Source: Hyunsoonleella ulvae (lineage in GTDB: Bacteria > Bacteroidota > Bacteroidia > Flavobacteriales > Flavobacteriaceae). Taken from it: a stretch of 64,000 nt of DNA. Within the stretch, counting starts at the first letter, position 1; each line of letters begins with the position of its first letter. The notes under the pieces are model-generated. The model saw nothing but the letters and a program-made list of their open reading frames with translations. It was not told the DNA's origin and ran no database searches. The DNA lies in the NCBI RefSeq assembly GCF_016827605.1, contig NZ_JAEPJQ010000001.1:496001-560000 (forward strand), in the 5' to 3' direction. The translations under genes and the position numbers were made by a program. Of the stretch, positions 44,738 to 54,475 are shown piece by piece.

Positions 44738-45087
44738 GAACCGAAAACCTAATTACAATACATACTGCTGCTTTAAAAAATAATTGTCCTGAATGCTTTA
44801 GTAAAGATGGGTTGCAACTTACATTTAAACAAAAATGCATTGAAACTTCATTCTATAAAGCTATCACTAATAGCATAAGTCATGAAATATATTGTAACTC
44901 CTGCAACAGCAGTATTTACCCAGAGCGTTGGACGGATGATATAGAACGTGTTTTTGAATACCATAAAAAAGCATTAACATCTAAACCAACATCAAAAAAA
45001 TTTAAAAAAATATTCTGGGCAGTATTTATTATAGGAACATTAATCGCTATTGCATTAATAGCTTTAGCGCTATTTAACTCAAAGTAA
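44734..45087 (+). CDS. Zinc-ribbon membrane-anchored protein
   Basis: The 117-residue protein has two CxxC pairs, NCPECFSKDG (about 17-26) and YCNSCNS (about 53-59), forming a probable zinc ribbon. A basic linker and one C-terminal helix (about 91-112) follow. The start overlaps the histidine kinase stop by four bases, so translation is coupled. I know of no function. The topology places the ribbon in the cytoplasm, where it could touch the kinase. Confidence 0.7.
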   Translation: MRTENLITIHTAALKNNCPECFSKDGLQLTFKQKCIETSFYKAITNSISHEIYCNSCNSSIYPERWTDDIERVFEYHKKALTSKPTSKKFKKIFWAVFIIGTLIAIALIALALFNSK

Positions 45088-45092
45088 TTATC

Positions 45093-45482
45093 CTAAAAAT
45101 TCTTAGCAATGGCTGCTGCTGTTTTTTCAAAATTTTCAGGACCCATTTTCACTTTTTTAATAAAACGGGCATCGTCCATGGAATGTAACGGAATTAAATG
45201 CACATGCGCATGTGGTACCTCCAGACCTATAACTGAGATCCCTACTCTATTGCAAGGTATTGTTTTCTCAATCGCTATTGCGACCTTTCTAGAAAAATGC
45301 ATCAATCCATTGTAAGTAGCCTCATCTAAATCAAACAATTTATCAACTTCTTTTTTGGGTATACACAAGGTATGGCCTTCTGTATTTGGGTTTATATCCA
45401 AAAATGCAAAAAACTCATCAGTTTCAGCTACCTTATAACAAGGAATTTCTCCGTTAACTATTTTAGTGAAAATTGAAGCCAT
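45093..45482 (-). CDS. HIT family nucleotide-binding protein
   Basis: The 129-residue protein has the histidine triad HAHVHL (His91, His93, His95) with catalytic His93. The N-terminal SIFTKIVNGEIPCYKVAETD is standard for HINT/HIT hydrolases. These split nucleoside phosphoramidates or AMP-linked substrates; the physiological substrate is unclear. It lies 12 bases after greA on the same strand, a pairing common in Bacteroidota. Confidence 0.93.
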   Translation of the reverse strand: MASIFTKIVNGEIPCYKVAETDEFFAFLDINPNTEGHTLCIPKKEVDKLFDLDEATYNGLMHFSRKVAIAIEKTIPCNRVGISVIGLEVPHAHVHLIPLHSMDDARFIKKVKMGPENFEKTAAAIAKNF

Positions 45483-45494
45483 TAATAATTACAA

Positions 45495-45968
45495 TTACCT
45501 AGATATTTCAATGATATCAAATTTCATTACACCATTAGGTACTTGAATTTCAGCTACCTCCCCGACAGATTTTCCGAGAAGCCCTTTACCTATAGGAGAA
45601 TTTACAGAAATTTTACCCGAAGCCAAATCTGCTTCTCCATCAGCAACTAAAGTATAGGTCATTTCCATACCATTAGTTTGATTTTTTATTTTCACTTTAG
45701 ATAGTACCAAGGCTTTAGAAGTATCCAATTGGGATTCATCAATCACACGGGCGCCTGCCAAAGCTTCTTCCAATTTAGAAATACGCATCTCCAACATACC
45801 TTGAGCTTCTTTTGCAGCATCATACTCAGCATTCTCACTTAAATCGCCTTTATCTCTTGCCTCGGCAATCGCTTTTGATGCCTTTACGCGCTCAACATCC
45901 TTTAGTTGTTGTAACTCGTCTCGCAATTTTTTTAATCCCTCAGGTGTATAGTAAGATACTTTACTCAT
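45495..45968 (-). CDS. greA: Transcription elongation factor GreA
   Basis: The 157-residue factor rescues backtracked RNA polymerase by stimulating transcript cleavage. The N-terminal coiled coil holds the acidic tip and ARDKGDLSENAEYDAAKEAQ (around 41-60). The C-terminal FKBP-like domain ends SPIGKGLLGKSVGEVAEIQVP. Its leader is unusual: two terminator-like hairpins lie between the promoter box at 46073-46080 and the start codon. The HIT gene follows. Confidence 0.96.
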   Translation of the reverse strand: MSKVSYYTPEGLKKLRDELQQLKDVERVKASKAIAEARDKGDLSENAEYDAAKEAQGMLEMRISKLEEALAGARVIDESQLDTSKALVLSKVKIKNQTNGMEMTYTLVADGEADLASGKISVNSPIGKGLLGKSVGEVAEIQVPNGVMKFDIIEISR

Positions 45969-46009
45969 AACTTCATATTAAATAATTAATAATTTCTTTC
46001 GTTATAGCT

Positions 46010-46037
46010 AAAAAAGATCCCGAAACAAGTTCGGGAC
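46010..46037 (-). terminator. Terminator-like hairpin 2 in the greA leader
   Basis: On the minus strand GTCCCGAA...TTCGGGATC (stem 46018-46036) is followed by TTTTTT (46010-46015). It stands before, not after, greA. Confidence 0.6.
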
Positions 46038-46042
46038 AAAAG

Positions 46043-46066
46043 AAAAAATCCCGCTTTCACGAGATT
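46043..46066 (-). terminator. Terminator-like hairpin 1 in the greA leader
   Basis: On the minus strand AATCTCG/CGGGATT (46047-46066, a seven-pair stem with one G-U) is followed by TTTTTTC. It begins at or very near the predicted transcript start. Confidence 0.5.
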
Positions 46067-46072
46067 GTAAAG

Positions 46073-46080
46073 CAAATATA
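46073..46080 (-). promoter_or_regulatory. Candidate greA promoter -7 box
   Basis: TATATTTG on the minus strand matches TAnnTTTG. No TTG is found at the proper -33 distance. It would start transcription near 46067, giving a leader of about 100 bases. Confidence 0.45.
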
Positions 46081-46139
46081 CAAAATATTTAAGTGCGTTT
46101 GTATTTTATTGTAAATTGCGGTCTAATTTTCAAGATTTT

Positions 46140-46568
46140 ATGAGAATCCTCATTGCCTTTATAAGTTTACTTGTATTTACCAACTGTAGCAGTAATTCAG
46201 TAAACGACCAAAACTGCCAGTTTCTATTAGATGTCACAGTAAACGAGTCTATTAATTTAAACTTTCCTGTATATAGTCAGTTGCAATTTCCAAGCAACCC
46301 TACCTATATTCCAAATATTGGCAATGGAGGCATCATAGTAACAAACACAGGTAGTGGTTTTGCCGCTTTTGATGCCGCAGATCCTAATCGCATATTTGAA
46401 GCCTGTTCTATTTTAACTATTGAGGGTCTCAATGGTGTAACCAGTTGCGACGATAAAAATGAATATAATTTATTTACAGGGGAACCCGTTAATAACGGCA
46501 ATTTAAGATGCTCCCTTAGGCGGTATCGTACGGAATTAAATGGTAATATTTTGGTAATATTTAACTAA
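46140..46568 (+). CDS. Lipoprotein with degenerate Rieske-like domain
   Basis: Starting at ATG 46140 the 142-residue protein has a lipoprotein signal (MRILIAFISLLVFTNCSS, lipobox Cys16). The C-terminal half resembles a Rieske fold (FEACSILTIEGLNGVTSCDD, then YNLFTGEPVNNGNLRCSLRR and YRTELNGNILVIF). The Cys-x-His and Cys-x2-His cluster ligands are not complete: no His accompanies the Cys. It probably binds no [2Fe-2S] cluster and keeps only the fold. Function is unknown. It stands alone between greA and the thiamine operon. Confidence 0.7.
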   Translation: MRILIAFISLLVFTNCSSNSVNDQNCQFLLDVTVNESINLNFPVYSQLQFPSNPTYIPNIGNGGIIVTNTGSGFAAFDAADPNRIFEACSILTIEGLNGVTSCDDKNEYNLFTGEPVNNGNLRCSLRRYRTELNGNILVIFN

Positions 46569-46577
46569 ACTATCAAC

Positions 46578-47630
46578 CTAATCAATACCACCTTTTAGAT
46601 TTACAAAAGAAACATTCTCTAAATTGTTTTCTAAAAAAGTTATGGCTCTTGCACTTCTAATTCCAGATTTGCAGTAGACTACCAATGGCTTAGTTGTATC
46701 AATTTCTTTATACCTAATAGCCAATTCGCCTAAAGGTATGTGTTGCCCTCCAATATGGTGTTGTTCTCTTTCCCAAGCTTCTCTTACATCTAACAAATTG
46801 TATATGTCTTTATTAGCATCTAAATCTTCTAGCGTAATTTCTTTTTCTATTTGAGGAATGCCACAAAAGACATCGTAATTCGATTCTAAATTTGTAATGT
46901 TTAAGCTTTCGTTTTTACCAAACTTAAATTGCATTTGTTGCATTGTAAGCGCATTAAACGTCAATAGTTTTCCAGAAAGTATTTCTCCTAATCCTAAAAT
47001 TATCTTCAGTGTTTCGTTGGCTTGATAGTTACCTACAATACCTGGTAGCACACCTAAAACGCCAATCTCTGAACACGAAGGCACAGACCCATGTGAAGGA
47101 GGTGTTGGATACAAACATCTATAGGTTGGTCCGTTGTTATAATTGAATACGGTTACTTGCCCTTCAAACTTAAAAATTGAACCAAAAACTAGTGGCTTAT
47201 TGGTTATTACTGCAGCATCATTGCACAAATATCTGGTTTGAAAATTATCGGAACCATCAACAATAATATCATAATTTTCAAATAATACTAAGGCATTTGT
47301 AGTACTTAAAAACTCTTGATGTACATTAAATTCCACATAAGGATTTAGTTGTTTTAACCTAATGGCTGCACATTTTGCTTTTGGTTTTTCTACATCATCA
47401 ACTGTATATAAAATTTGACGTTGTAGGTTAGACATATCAACGGTATCTCCATCTACAATTCCTATAGTACCCACACCTGCTGCTGTTAAGTATTGAAGAA
47501 TTGGGCAACCTAATCCGCCAGCACCAACTACCAATACTTTGGCTTGTTTTAGCTTTTCTTGTCCTTCTAAACCAATTTCATTTAATAGTAAATGACGGCT
47601 ATAGATTTTTTTTTCGTTTTGACTTAACAT
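46578..47630 (-). CDS. thiF: ThiF/MoeB-type adenylyltransferase with rhodanese domain
   Basis: The 350-residue protein adenylates the C-terminal Gly of ThiS, preparing it to receive sulfur for thiazole synthesis. The ATP-binding loop GAGGLGCPILQYL is at about 37-49, followed by DGDTVDMSNLQRQ. The last 85 residues are a rhodanese domain with active Cys320 in VVYCKSGIRSA, which can supply sulfur. The zinc Cys motif is reduced to YRCLYP. It is the last gene of the thiamine operon, so ThiS activation rather than molybdopterin synthesis is likely. Confidence 0.88.
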   Translation of the reverse strand: MLSQNEKKIYSRHLLLNEIGLEGQEKLKQAKVLVVGAGGLGCPILQYLTAAGVGTIGIVDGDTVDMSNLQRQILYTVDDVEKPKAKCAAIRLKQLNPYVEFNVHQEFLSTTNALVLFENYDIIVDGSDNFQTRYLCNDAAVITNKPLVFGSIFKFEGQVTVFNYNNGPTYRCLYPTPPSHGSVPSCSEIGVLGVLPGIVGNYQANETLKIILGLGEILSGKLLTFNALTMQQMQFKFGKNESLNITNLESNYDVFCGIPQIEKEITLEDLDANKDIYNLLDVREAWEREQHHIGGQHIPLGELAIRYKEIDTTKPLVVYCKSGIRSARAITFLENNLENVSFVNLKGGID

Positions 47631-47654
47631 TGTTTTTGAACTAAAGATATCTGA

Positions 47655-48767
47655 TTAGTTAAATGCTTCCCAATCTTTCCAAACAGGTTCTAAACCTTGT
47701 TTTACCAACATACTGGCAATGTCTTCTGTTGGTCTTTCATCTGAAATTTCAAACTGCTCTAAAGTTTGTGGATCTACAGTATAACCTCCTGGATTGGTTT
47801 TAGATTCTGCACTTATAGAAGTAATTCCTAAATTAACGATGTTGTTTCTAAAGGTTTCACTTTCTCTGGTAGATAATGACAATTCTACGTCTTCATCTAA
47901 CAATCGAAATGCACAGATAGTCTGCACTAAATCTCTATCGGTCATTTCAACTTTAGGTTCTAAACCTCCACTATGTGGTCGTAATCTTGGAAATGAAATA
48001 GAGTATTTAGTTTTCCAGTAGGTTTTCTGTAAATATTTTAAGTGTAAAGCTGTAAAAAAACTATCTGCTCTCCAATCTTCTAAACCAAACAAAGCACCTA
48101 AACCAATTTTATGGATGCCTGCTTTTCCTAATCTATCTGGTGTATCTAAACGGAAGTTAAAATTAGATTTTTTTCCTTTGGGATGATGTTTTTTATATTC
48201 GGCTCTATGGTAGGTTTCTTGGTAAACCAAAACTGCGTACAAGCCAGCTTCTATCAAATCTTCATATTCGTCTTGATGTAATGGCTGTACTTCTATAGTA
48301 ATGTTAGAAAATTTATCATTAATAAGTGCTATAGCATGTTTAATATAAGGCACACCTACTGTTTTATTGGCTTCTCCTGTTACCAGTAAAATATGGTCAT
48401 AGCCTTTTTGTTTTATAAACTCAACTTCTTTAATAATTTCAGCATCTGTTAGAGTTCTTCTTGGAATTTTATTGGTCATGCTAAACCCACAATAGGTACA
48501 AATGTTTTGGCATTCGTTAGACAAATACATAGGGATGTACATTTGAATGGTATTGCCAAATCGTTTCTTGGTAATGGCTTTACTCTGAATGGCCATTTGC
48601 TCTAAAAAAGGGGTAGCTGCAGGAGATAGTAATGCTTTAAAATCTTCTAAATCTCTTTTTGATTTTTGTAATGCAAACGTTACGTCTTGGCCTGTTTTGG
48701 CATTAATACTGGCCAAAGTTTCATCCCAGCTATAAGTATCGAATATGTCTTGAAATGTACTATTCAT
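47655..48767 (-). CDS. thiH: 2-iminoacetate synthase
   Basis: The 370-residue radical-SAM enzyme makes dehydroglycine from tyrosine for the thiazole ring. The cluster motif Cys86-x3-Cys90-x2-Cys93 (NECQNICTYCGFS) is visible. Other ThiH blocks include VTGEANKTVGVPYI and FPRLRPHSGG. It starts one base after thiG on the same strand. It is the anaerobic-type alternative to ThiO glycine oxidase, and no thiO is seen here. Confidence 0.95.
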   Translation of the reverse strand: MNSTFQDIFDTYSWDETLASINAKTGQDVTFALQKSKRDLEDFKALLSPAATPFLEQMAIQSKAITKKRFGNTIQMYIPMYLSNECQNICTYCGFSMTNKIPRRTLTDAEIIKEVEFIKQKGYDHILLVTGEANKTVGVPYIKHAIALINDKFSNITIEVQPLHQDEYEDLIEAGLYAVLVYQETYHRAEYKKHHPKGKKSNFNFRLDTPDRLGKAGIHKIGLGALFGLEDWRADSFFTALHLKYLQKTYWKTKYSISFPRLRPHSGGLEPKVEMTDRDLVQTICAFRLLDEDVELSLSTRESETFRNNIVNLGITSISAESKTNPGGYTVDPQTLEQFEISDERPTEDIASMLVKQGLEPVWKDWEAFN

Positions 48768-48768
48768 T

Positions 48769-49539
48769 TTAATTTAAAAAACTAGTTAGTGGGCTACTTG
48801 CTTCTGCATGTTGTTTTACACTTGCTAATTTTGCATTGTATGCCATTCTACCCGCTTGCACCGACATTTTAAATGCTTTTGCCATTTCAACTGGATTTTG
48901 TGACACAGCAATTGCTGTATTTACCAAAACGGCATCTGCACCCAATTCCATAGCATAAGCGGCATGAGATGGTGCTCCAATACCTGCATCTACCACTACA
49001 GGTACGTTACTTTGTTCTATTATTATTTCTAAGAAATCATCGGTTTTCAACCCTTTATTTGTTCCAATTGGTGCTCCTAAAGGCATTACACATTGCGTTC
49101 CTACTTCTTCTAAACGTTTACACAATACTGGGTCTGCATGAATGTATGGCATTACAACAAAACCTAATTTTACCAGTTCTTCTGCTGCTTTTAAGGTTTC
49201 AATTGGGTCTGGCAATAAATATTTTGGGTCTGGATGAATTTCCAATTTAATCCAGTTGGTTTCTAAAGCTTCACGTGCTAATTGTGCTGCAAAAACAGCT
49301 TCTTTAGCATCTCTTACTCCAGAGGTGTTAGGTAACAAATTTACATGTGGTTGATTGATACTTTGCAACATTTTGTCTTGCTCATCTTCTACATCAACTC
49401 GTTTTAAAGCCACTGTTACTAGCTCACTTTCTGAAGCTAAAATGGCATCAGCCATGAGTGCATTAGAACTAAATTTACCTGTTCCCGTAAATAGTCTCGA
49501 GTTAAATTCTTTATTGGCTATTTTTAATGTATCGCTCAT
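48769..49539 (-). CDS. thiG: Thiazole synthase
   Basis: The 256-residue ThiG joins deoxyxylulose phosphate, dehydroglycine and ThiS-thiocarboxylate into the thiazole phosphate. Characteristic blocks are [38 protein letters not shown] and the phosphate-binding [21 protein letters not shown] start at ATG 49539 (MSDTLKIA); thirteen residues upstream lack family similarity and would overlap thiE. thiH follows at once. Confidence 0.95.
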   Translation of the reverse strand: MSDTLKIANKEFNSRLFTGTGKFSSNALMADAILASESELVTVALKRVDVEDEQDKMLQSINQPHVNLLPNTSGVRDAKEAVFAAQLAREALETNWIKLEIHPDPKYLLPDPIETLKAAEELVKLGFVVMPYIHADPVLCKRLEEVGTQCVMPLGAPIGTNKGLKTDDFLEIIIEQSNVPVVVDAGIGAPSHAAYAMELGADAVLVNTAIAVSQNPVEMAKAFKMSVQAGRMAYNAKLASVKQHAEASSPLTSFLN

Positions 49540-49543
49540 TTTT

Positions 49544-50191
49544 TTATTTTTTAAAACTATAACGCTGTTCCATAACACTTCCGGTATTTAAGAGTGTATG
49601 GAATGCTTTAATTTTAGTAAAGTCTTTGGTTATTTCTCCTGAAATTGCAATGCCGTGAATTCCTGTGGTTAGCAACTCAGTAACGTCTTCTATTGTAATG
49701 CCTCCAATGGCTATTACAGGCGTTTCCGTCTTTAATTCTTCTATTATGGATTGATATCCCTCATTGCCTAAAATAGGACTTAAATTGTCTTTTGTACTTG
49801 TAAATCTAAATGGTCCTAAACCAATATAATTTACTTGCTTTTCAATAAGTGTTTTGCAATCTTCAAGGGTATTTGCTGTGCCTCCTATAATTTGCCAGCT
49901 TTTCAATTCCTTTTTTGCAACTGTTGGGCAGGTATCTGTTTTTCCTAAATGCACTCCATCTGCATTTACCTTTTTTGCAATCTTATAATGATCATTAATA
50001 ATTAACCTTGTTTGGTAATAGCTCGTTATTTCTCTAACTTCTTCAGCGGCTTTTAATACTTTTTTTTCTGAAATATTTTTTAATCGCAATTGCACCAATT
50101 CTGCTCCATGTTGACATGCTTTTTGAATATTTTCTATATGCGCCTTAGCGTTTGCGCCTTGTGATATGTAGTGTAGTTTGTTAATAGCCAT
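49544..50191 (-). CDS. thiE: Thiamine phosphate synthase
   Basis: The 215-residue TIM-barrel enzyme couples hydroxymethylpyrimidine diphosphate to thiazole phosphate. It has [20 protein letters not shown], the HMP-diphosphate contact region [19 protein letters not shown], and the phosphate-binding [11 protein letters not shown] near residue 175. All catalytic blocks of ThiE are present, unlike the shorter paralogue at 50986. The start is separated from thiD by only six bases, in a short repeat tract that also supplies the end of thiD. Confidence 0.93.
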   Translation of the reverse strand: MAINKLHYISQGANAKAHIENIQKACQHGAELVQLRLKNISEKKVLKAAEEVREITSYYQTRLIINDHYKIAKKVNADGVHLGKTDTCPTVAKKELKSWQIIGGTANTLEDCKTLIEKQVNYIGLGPFRFTSTKDNLSPILGNEGYQSIIEELKTETPVIAIGGITIEDVTELLTTGIHGIAISGEITKDFTKIKAFHTLLNTGSVMEQRYSFKK

Positions 50192-50217
50192 TGGCTTTTA
50201 GCTTTTAGCTATTGGCT
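50192..50217. repeat. Short TTTTAGCTTTTAGC-type repeat at the thiD/thiE junction
   Basis: GGCTTTTAGCTTTTAGCTA overlaps the thiD stop codon and abuts thiE. The last thiD codons (PIAKS) come from this tract. It is similar to the tract upstream of rsmA at 28407-28460. Confidence 0.5.
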
Positions 50218-50962
50218 GATGATAACCCAATAGCGTTTTATTTGAATTTAAAAATTGCTCTGTATAATATTTGGCTGCTCTAGCTGCATCTTCTAACTGC
50301 ATTTCTAAAGCGATGTTACTTGCTAAAGATGATGACAGCACACAACCACTACCATGTTTTTCGAACACGCTTTTTGCTTTAGGTGCTATATTGGTTTGTA
50401 CAATGGTATTGTAGTATAACACATCCCATCCTTTTTTGTCGTTTCTATGTCCGCCTTTTAAATAGATATTGGTTTTTTCTGAAATATGTGCAATAGTGTC
50501 TTCTAAATTTTTTGCTGGATAAAGTTGCTTAATTTCATCATAATTGGGTGTAATGACGAAACACTTCTCAAAAATTTGGTCTAACACATCTTGATTTTCG
50601 GTGGTATGAAAATCAAAACCTGCTGTAGCTTTAATTACTGGATCTAACACTATTTTTATGTTTGCGTTTAATTGATGAAGTGTATTCAATATTGCTAACA
50701 ATACATTCCAACTTTTTACAATACCTATTTTAACTACTGAAATTTCAAAACGTTCAAATAATGTTTCTATTTGAGAAACAATAGTATCTGTTTCAACCCA
50801 AACACAATCTTTAAAGTCAACATCATTTTGAATGGTAATAGCCGTACAAACCGATAATCCATACAAACCATGTGCTTCAAATGTTTTGATATCTGAAGTT
50901 AGTCCTGCTCCTCCTGATGGGTCATGACCTGCAATGGTTAGTATGTATTGTTGTGTTTTCAA
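50198..50962 (-). CDS. thiD: Hydroxymethylpyrimidine/phosphomethylpyrimidine kinase
   Basis: The 254-residue ribokinase-fold enzyme phosphorylates HMP twice to HMP diphosphate. The N-terminal TIAGHDPSGGAGLTSDIKTFE, the VLDPVIKATAGFDFH segment and the ATP-site KHGSGCVLSSSLASNIAL with its GSGC anion hole are all present. The final residues PIAKS derive from a local repeat tract, implying a slightly altered C-terminus. It lies in the operon between the ThiE-like gene and thiE. Confidence 0.95.
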   Translation of the reverse strand: MKTQQYILTIAGHDPSGGAGLTSDIKTFEAHGLYGLSVCTAITIQNDVDFKDCVWVETDTIVSQIETLFERFEISVVKIGIVKSWNVLLAILNTLHQLNANIKIVLDPVIKATAGFDFHTTENQDVLDQIFEKCFVITPNYDEIKQLYPAKNLEDTIAHISEKTNIYLKGGHRNDKKGWDVLYYNTIVQTNIAPKAKSVFEKHGSGCVLSSSLASNIALEMQLEDAARAAKYYTEQFLNSNKTLLGYHQPIAKS

Positions 50963-50985
50963 CTATTTTTTGATTTGCTTAAATC

Positions 50986-51609
50986 TTAAATGATATTCAT
51001 CAATTTAAAGTCTGAAACAGGATGTTCACTGTTCCAAATGCCTCCTAAAACACCAACACCTTTAAAGCCTAACTTTGTAAACTCATCTAGGTTTTTGGTA
51101 GTAACACCTCCCATGCCTACAATGGTTTTATTAATATGATTGACATCAAATCCTCTGCCTTCATATCCTTTTTTTGATATGGATGAAAATACCGGACTCA
51201 ACAAATGGTAATCAAAATGAATTGGGCAACTTTCTATGTCTTCTGTTTCATGAAAAGAGGAACTTATACTCTTATTTGTTAATATTGAGTAGTTGGTATC
51301 GAGTTTTTTTGCATATTGTTGCAAAACAAACGCTTTACTTTGTACTGAATTTTTACTAAAAATACTTCGTCTTTTTGCTTCCTGAAAATGAATGCCTTTT
51401 AAATTAAATTCATTTAGTAATTCATGATAATAATGTGTTACGATTTTATCATGATGTTTCTCGTCTATTTGATTTAAGTATTTAGTATGCTCACTATAAT
51501 CTTTGTTTGGCTTTCTTAAATGATAATATTGCAATCCTTCTTCAAACAATTGATGAAGTATTTCAATTTCATTAATAACATCATGTTCTGGAGCTATAAG
51601 TACAACCAT
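50986..51609 (-). CDS. ThiE/TenI-like thiamine phosphate synthase family protein
   Basis: The 207-residue protein has the ThiE/TenI TIM-barrel layout (LFEEGLQYYHLRKPNKDYS, IHFQEAKRRSIF, then YHLLSPVFSSISKKGYEGRG and VGMGGVTTKNLDEF). The N-terminal half is diverged and the pyrimidine-diphosphate Asn/Asp residues of ThiE are not evident. It is more likely TenI-like, the thiazole tautomerase that aids ThiG, than a second synthase. Its place between thiC and thiD within the TPP-controlled operon supports a thiamine role. Confidence 0.82.
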   Translation of the reverse strand: MVVLIAPEHDVINEIEILHQLFEEGLQYYHLRKPNKDYSEHTKYLNQIDEKHHDKIVTHYYHELLNEFNLKGIHFQEAKRRSIFSKNSVQSKAFVLQQYAKKLDTNYSILTNKSISSSFHETEDIESCPIHFDYHLLSPVFSSISKKGYEGRGFDVNHINKTIVGMGGVTTKNLDEFTKLGFKGVGVLGGIWNSEHPVSDFKLMNII

Positions 51610-51684
51610 GCTTCAACTAACAAATAGTCAATTAGCAATGTATCTCACAAAAATTGCAAGAATACATTGCCAATTGTAAATTGA

Positions 51685-53550
<1,866 letters not shown>

Positions 53551-53623
53551 TTATTGGGTTTTGCCTTAGGCGTTTAAACTGGTATTATATATTTCACTAA
53601 TGGATAACCAAAAGTTCTGTTTT

Positions 53624-53827
53624 TTATCCTCCTTGGGTAGCCTGAATGATTAACACATCATCTCCTTCATTCAAAACTTCTTGAGCCCAATTGTCTTTTG
53701 AAACTATTGATTGATTAATCGCTATTGCAATACCTTGATTAGGTTGCTTTAAATCCATTAGCAATTGAGCTAAAGATGTAGAAGAAGAAATTTGTTTTGT
53801 TTGATTGTTAACGCTAATTGTTATCAT
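53624..53827 (-). CDS. thiS: Sulfur carrier protein ThiS
   Basis: The 67-residue ubiquitin-like protein ends in the required Gly-Gly (IIQATQGG), where ThiF adds AMP and sulfur is loaded for ThiG. Strands MITISVNNQTKQI and GDDVLIIQA fit the fold. It is the first gene of the operon, about 90 bases downstream of the TPP riboswitch. Confidence 0.95.
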   Translation of the reverse strand: MITISVNNQTKQISSSTSLAQLLMDLKQPNQGIAIAINQSIVSKDNWAQEVLNEGDDVLIIQATQGG

Positions 53828-53914
53828 TCCGCTTAAATTCTTAAAATGACAACCTTAGGATTATTGTGTTGAAGAAAGTTTTTAAAACCTATATTACTTC
53901 TAATAATAACTACT

Positions 53915-53997
53915 TTTCCCTACGTAAGCTCTAACTTAATCAGGTTCAAAGGGTAACTCTCAGTTAACATTGTTATTCAACAAATTAACACCCCTAA
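53915..53997 (-). promoter_or_regulatory. TPP riboswitch (THI element)
   Basis: Read on the minus strand it contains the conserved pieces in order: AGGGGTGTTAA at the 5' stem, CTGAGAGTTACCC, TTGAACCTGAT and the closing TACGTAGGGA. This is the standard aptamer that binds thiamine diphosphate and shuts off thiamine synthesis genes. It lies in the leader of thiS and should control the whole eight-gene operon down to thiF. No obvious terminator follows, so translational control of thiS is likely. Confidence 0.95.
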
Positions 53998-54065
53998 AGT
54001 TGTATAGCACAAAGATAGTTAAAAATAAAAAAGTGACCTATGTATTATTTTTAATTAACAGTTTG

Positions 54066-54473
54066 CTAATCGATATCTGGTTTCTTTCTATTGGCCTTTT
54101 TTTCAGAATTGTAACGCTTGTTTTTTAAACGCTTTTTAATAACAGATTTTGGAATTTTTGTAGGAACACGTTCTTTCTCTTCTTTTAAAGCGATTTTTAT
54201 TAGCTCTAAAAAACGACCAATTACTATTTCTTTATTTTTATGTTGACTACGAGAGTCATCACATTGTAGTATTAAAATACTTCCTTTGGTTAATCTATTC
54301 TTAAGTTTTTCAGTAATGGTATTTTTCTGAATATCGTCCAATGCTACAGAAGCTAAAACATCAAAGCTTAATTCTACTTTCGAAGATACCTTATTTACAT
54401 GCTGACCTCCAGCTCCAGAACTTCTTACTGCTTTAAATTTTAGTTCTTTTAGTAAATTATCTTCGTCGAACAT
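54066..54473 (-). CDS. arfB: Ribosome-rescue peptidyl-tRNA hydrolase ArfB
   Basis: The 135-residue protein has the release-factor GGQ motif at 22-24 (SGAGGQHVNKVSSKVEL) and a basic disordered C-terminal tail (VIKKRLKNKRYNSEKKANRK), the two halves of ArfB/YaeJ. It hydrolyses peptidyl-tRNA on ribosomes stalled without a stop codon; the tail occupies the empty mRNA channel. It starts two bases after the DUF4301 gene. Confidence 0.92.
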   Translation of the reverse strand: MFDEDNLLKELKFKAVRSSGAGGQHVNKVSSKVELSFDVLASVALDDIQKNTITEKLKNRLTKGSILILQCDDSRSQHKNKEIVIGRFLELIKIALKEEKERVPTKIPKSVIKKRLKNKRYNSEKKANRKKPDID

Positions 54474-54475
54474 TG

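Noticed and set aside
49540-49578. Upstream start of thiG
   Set aside because: It would overlap thiE and adds residues without similarity; ATG 49539 gives the expected start.
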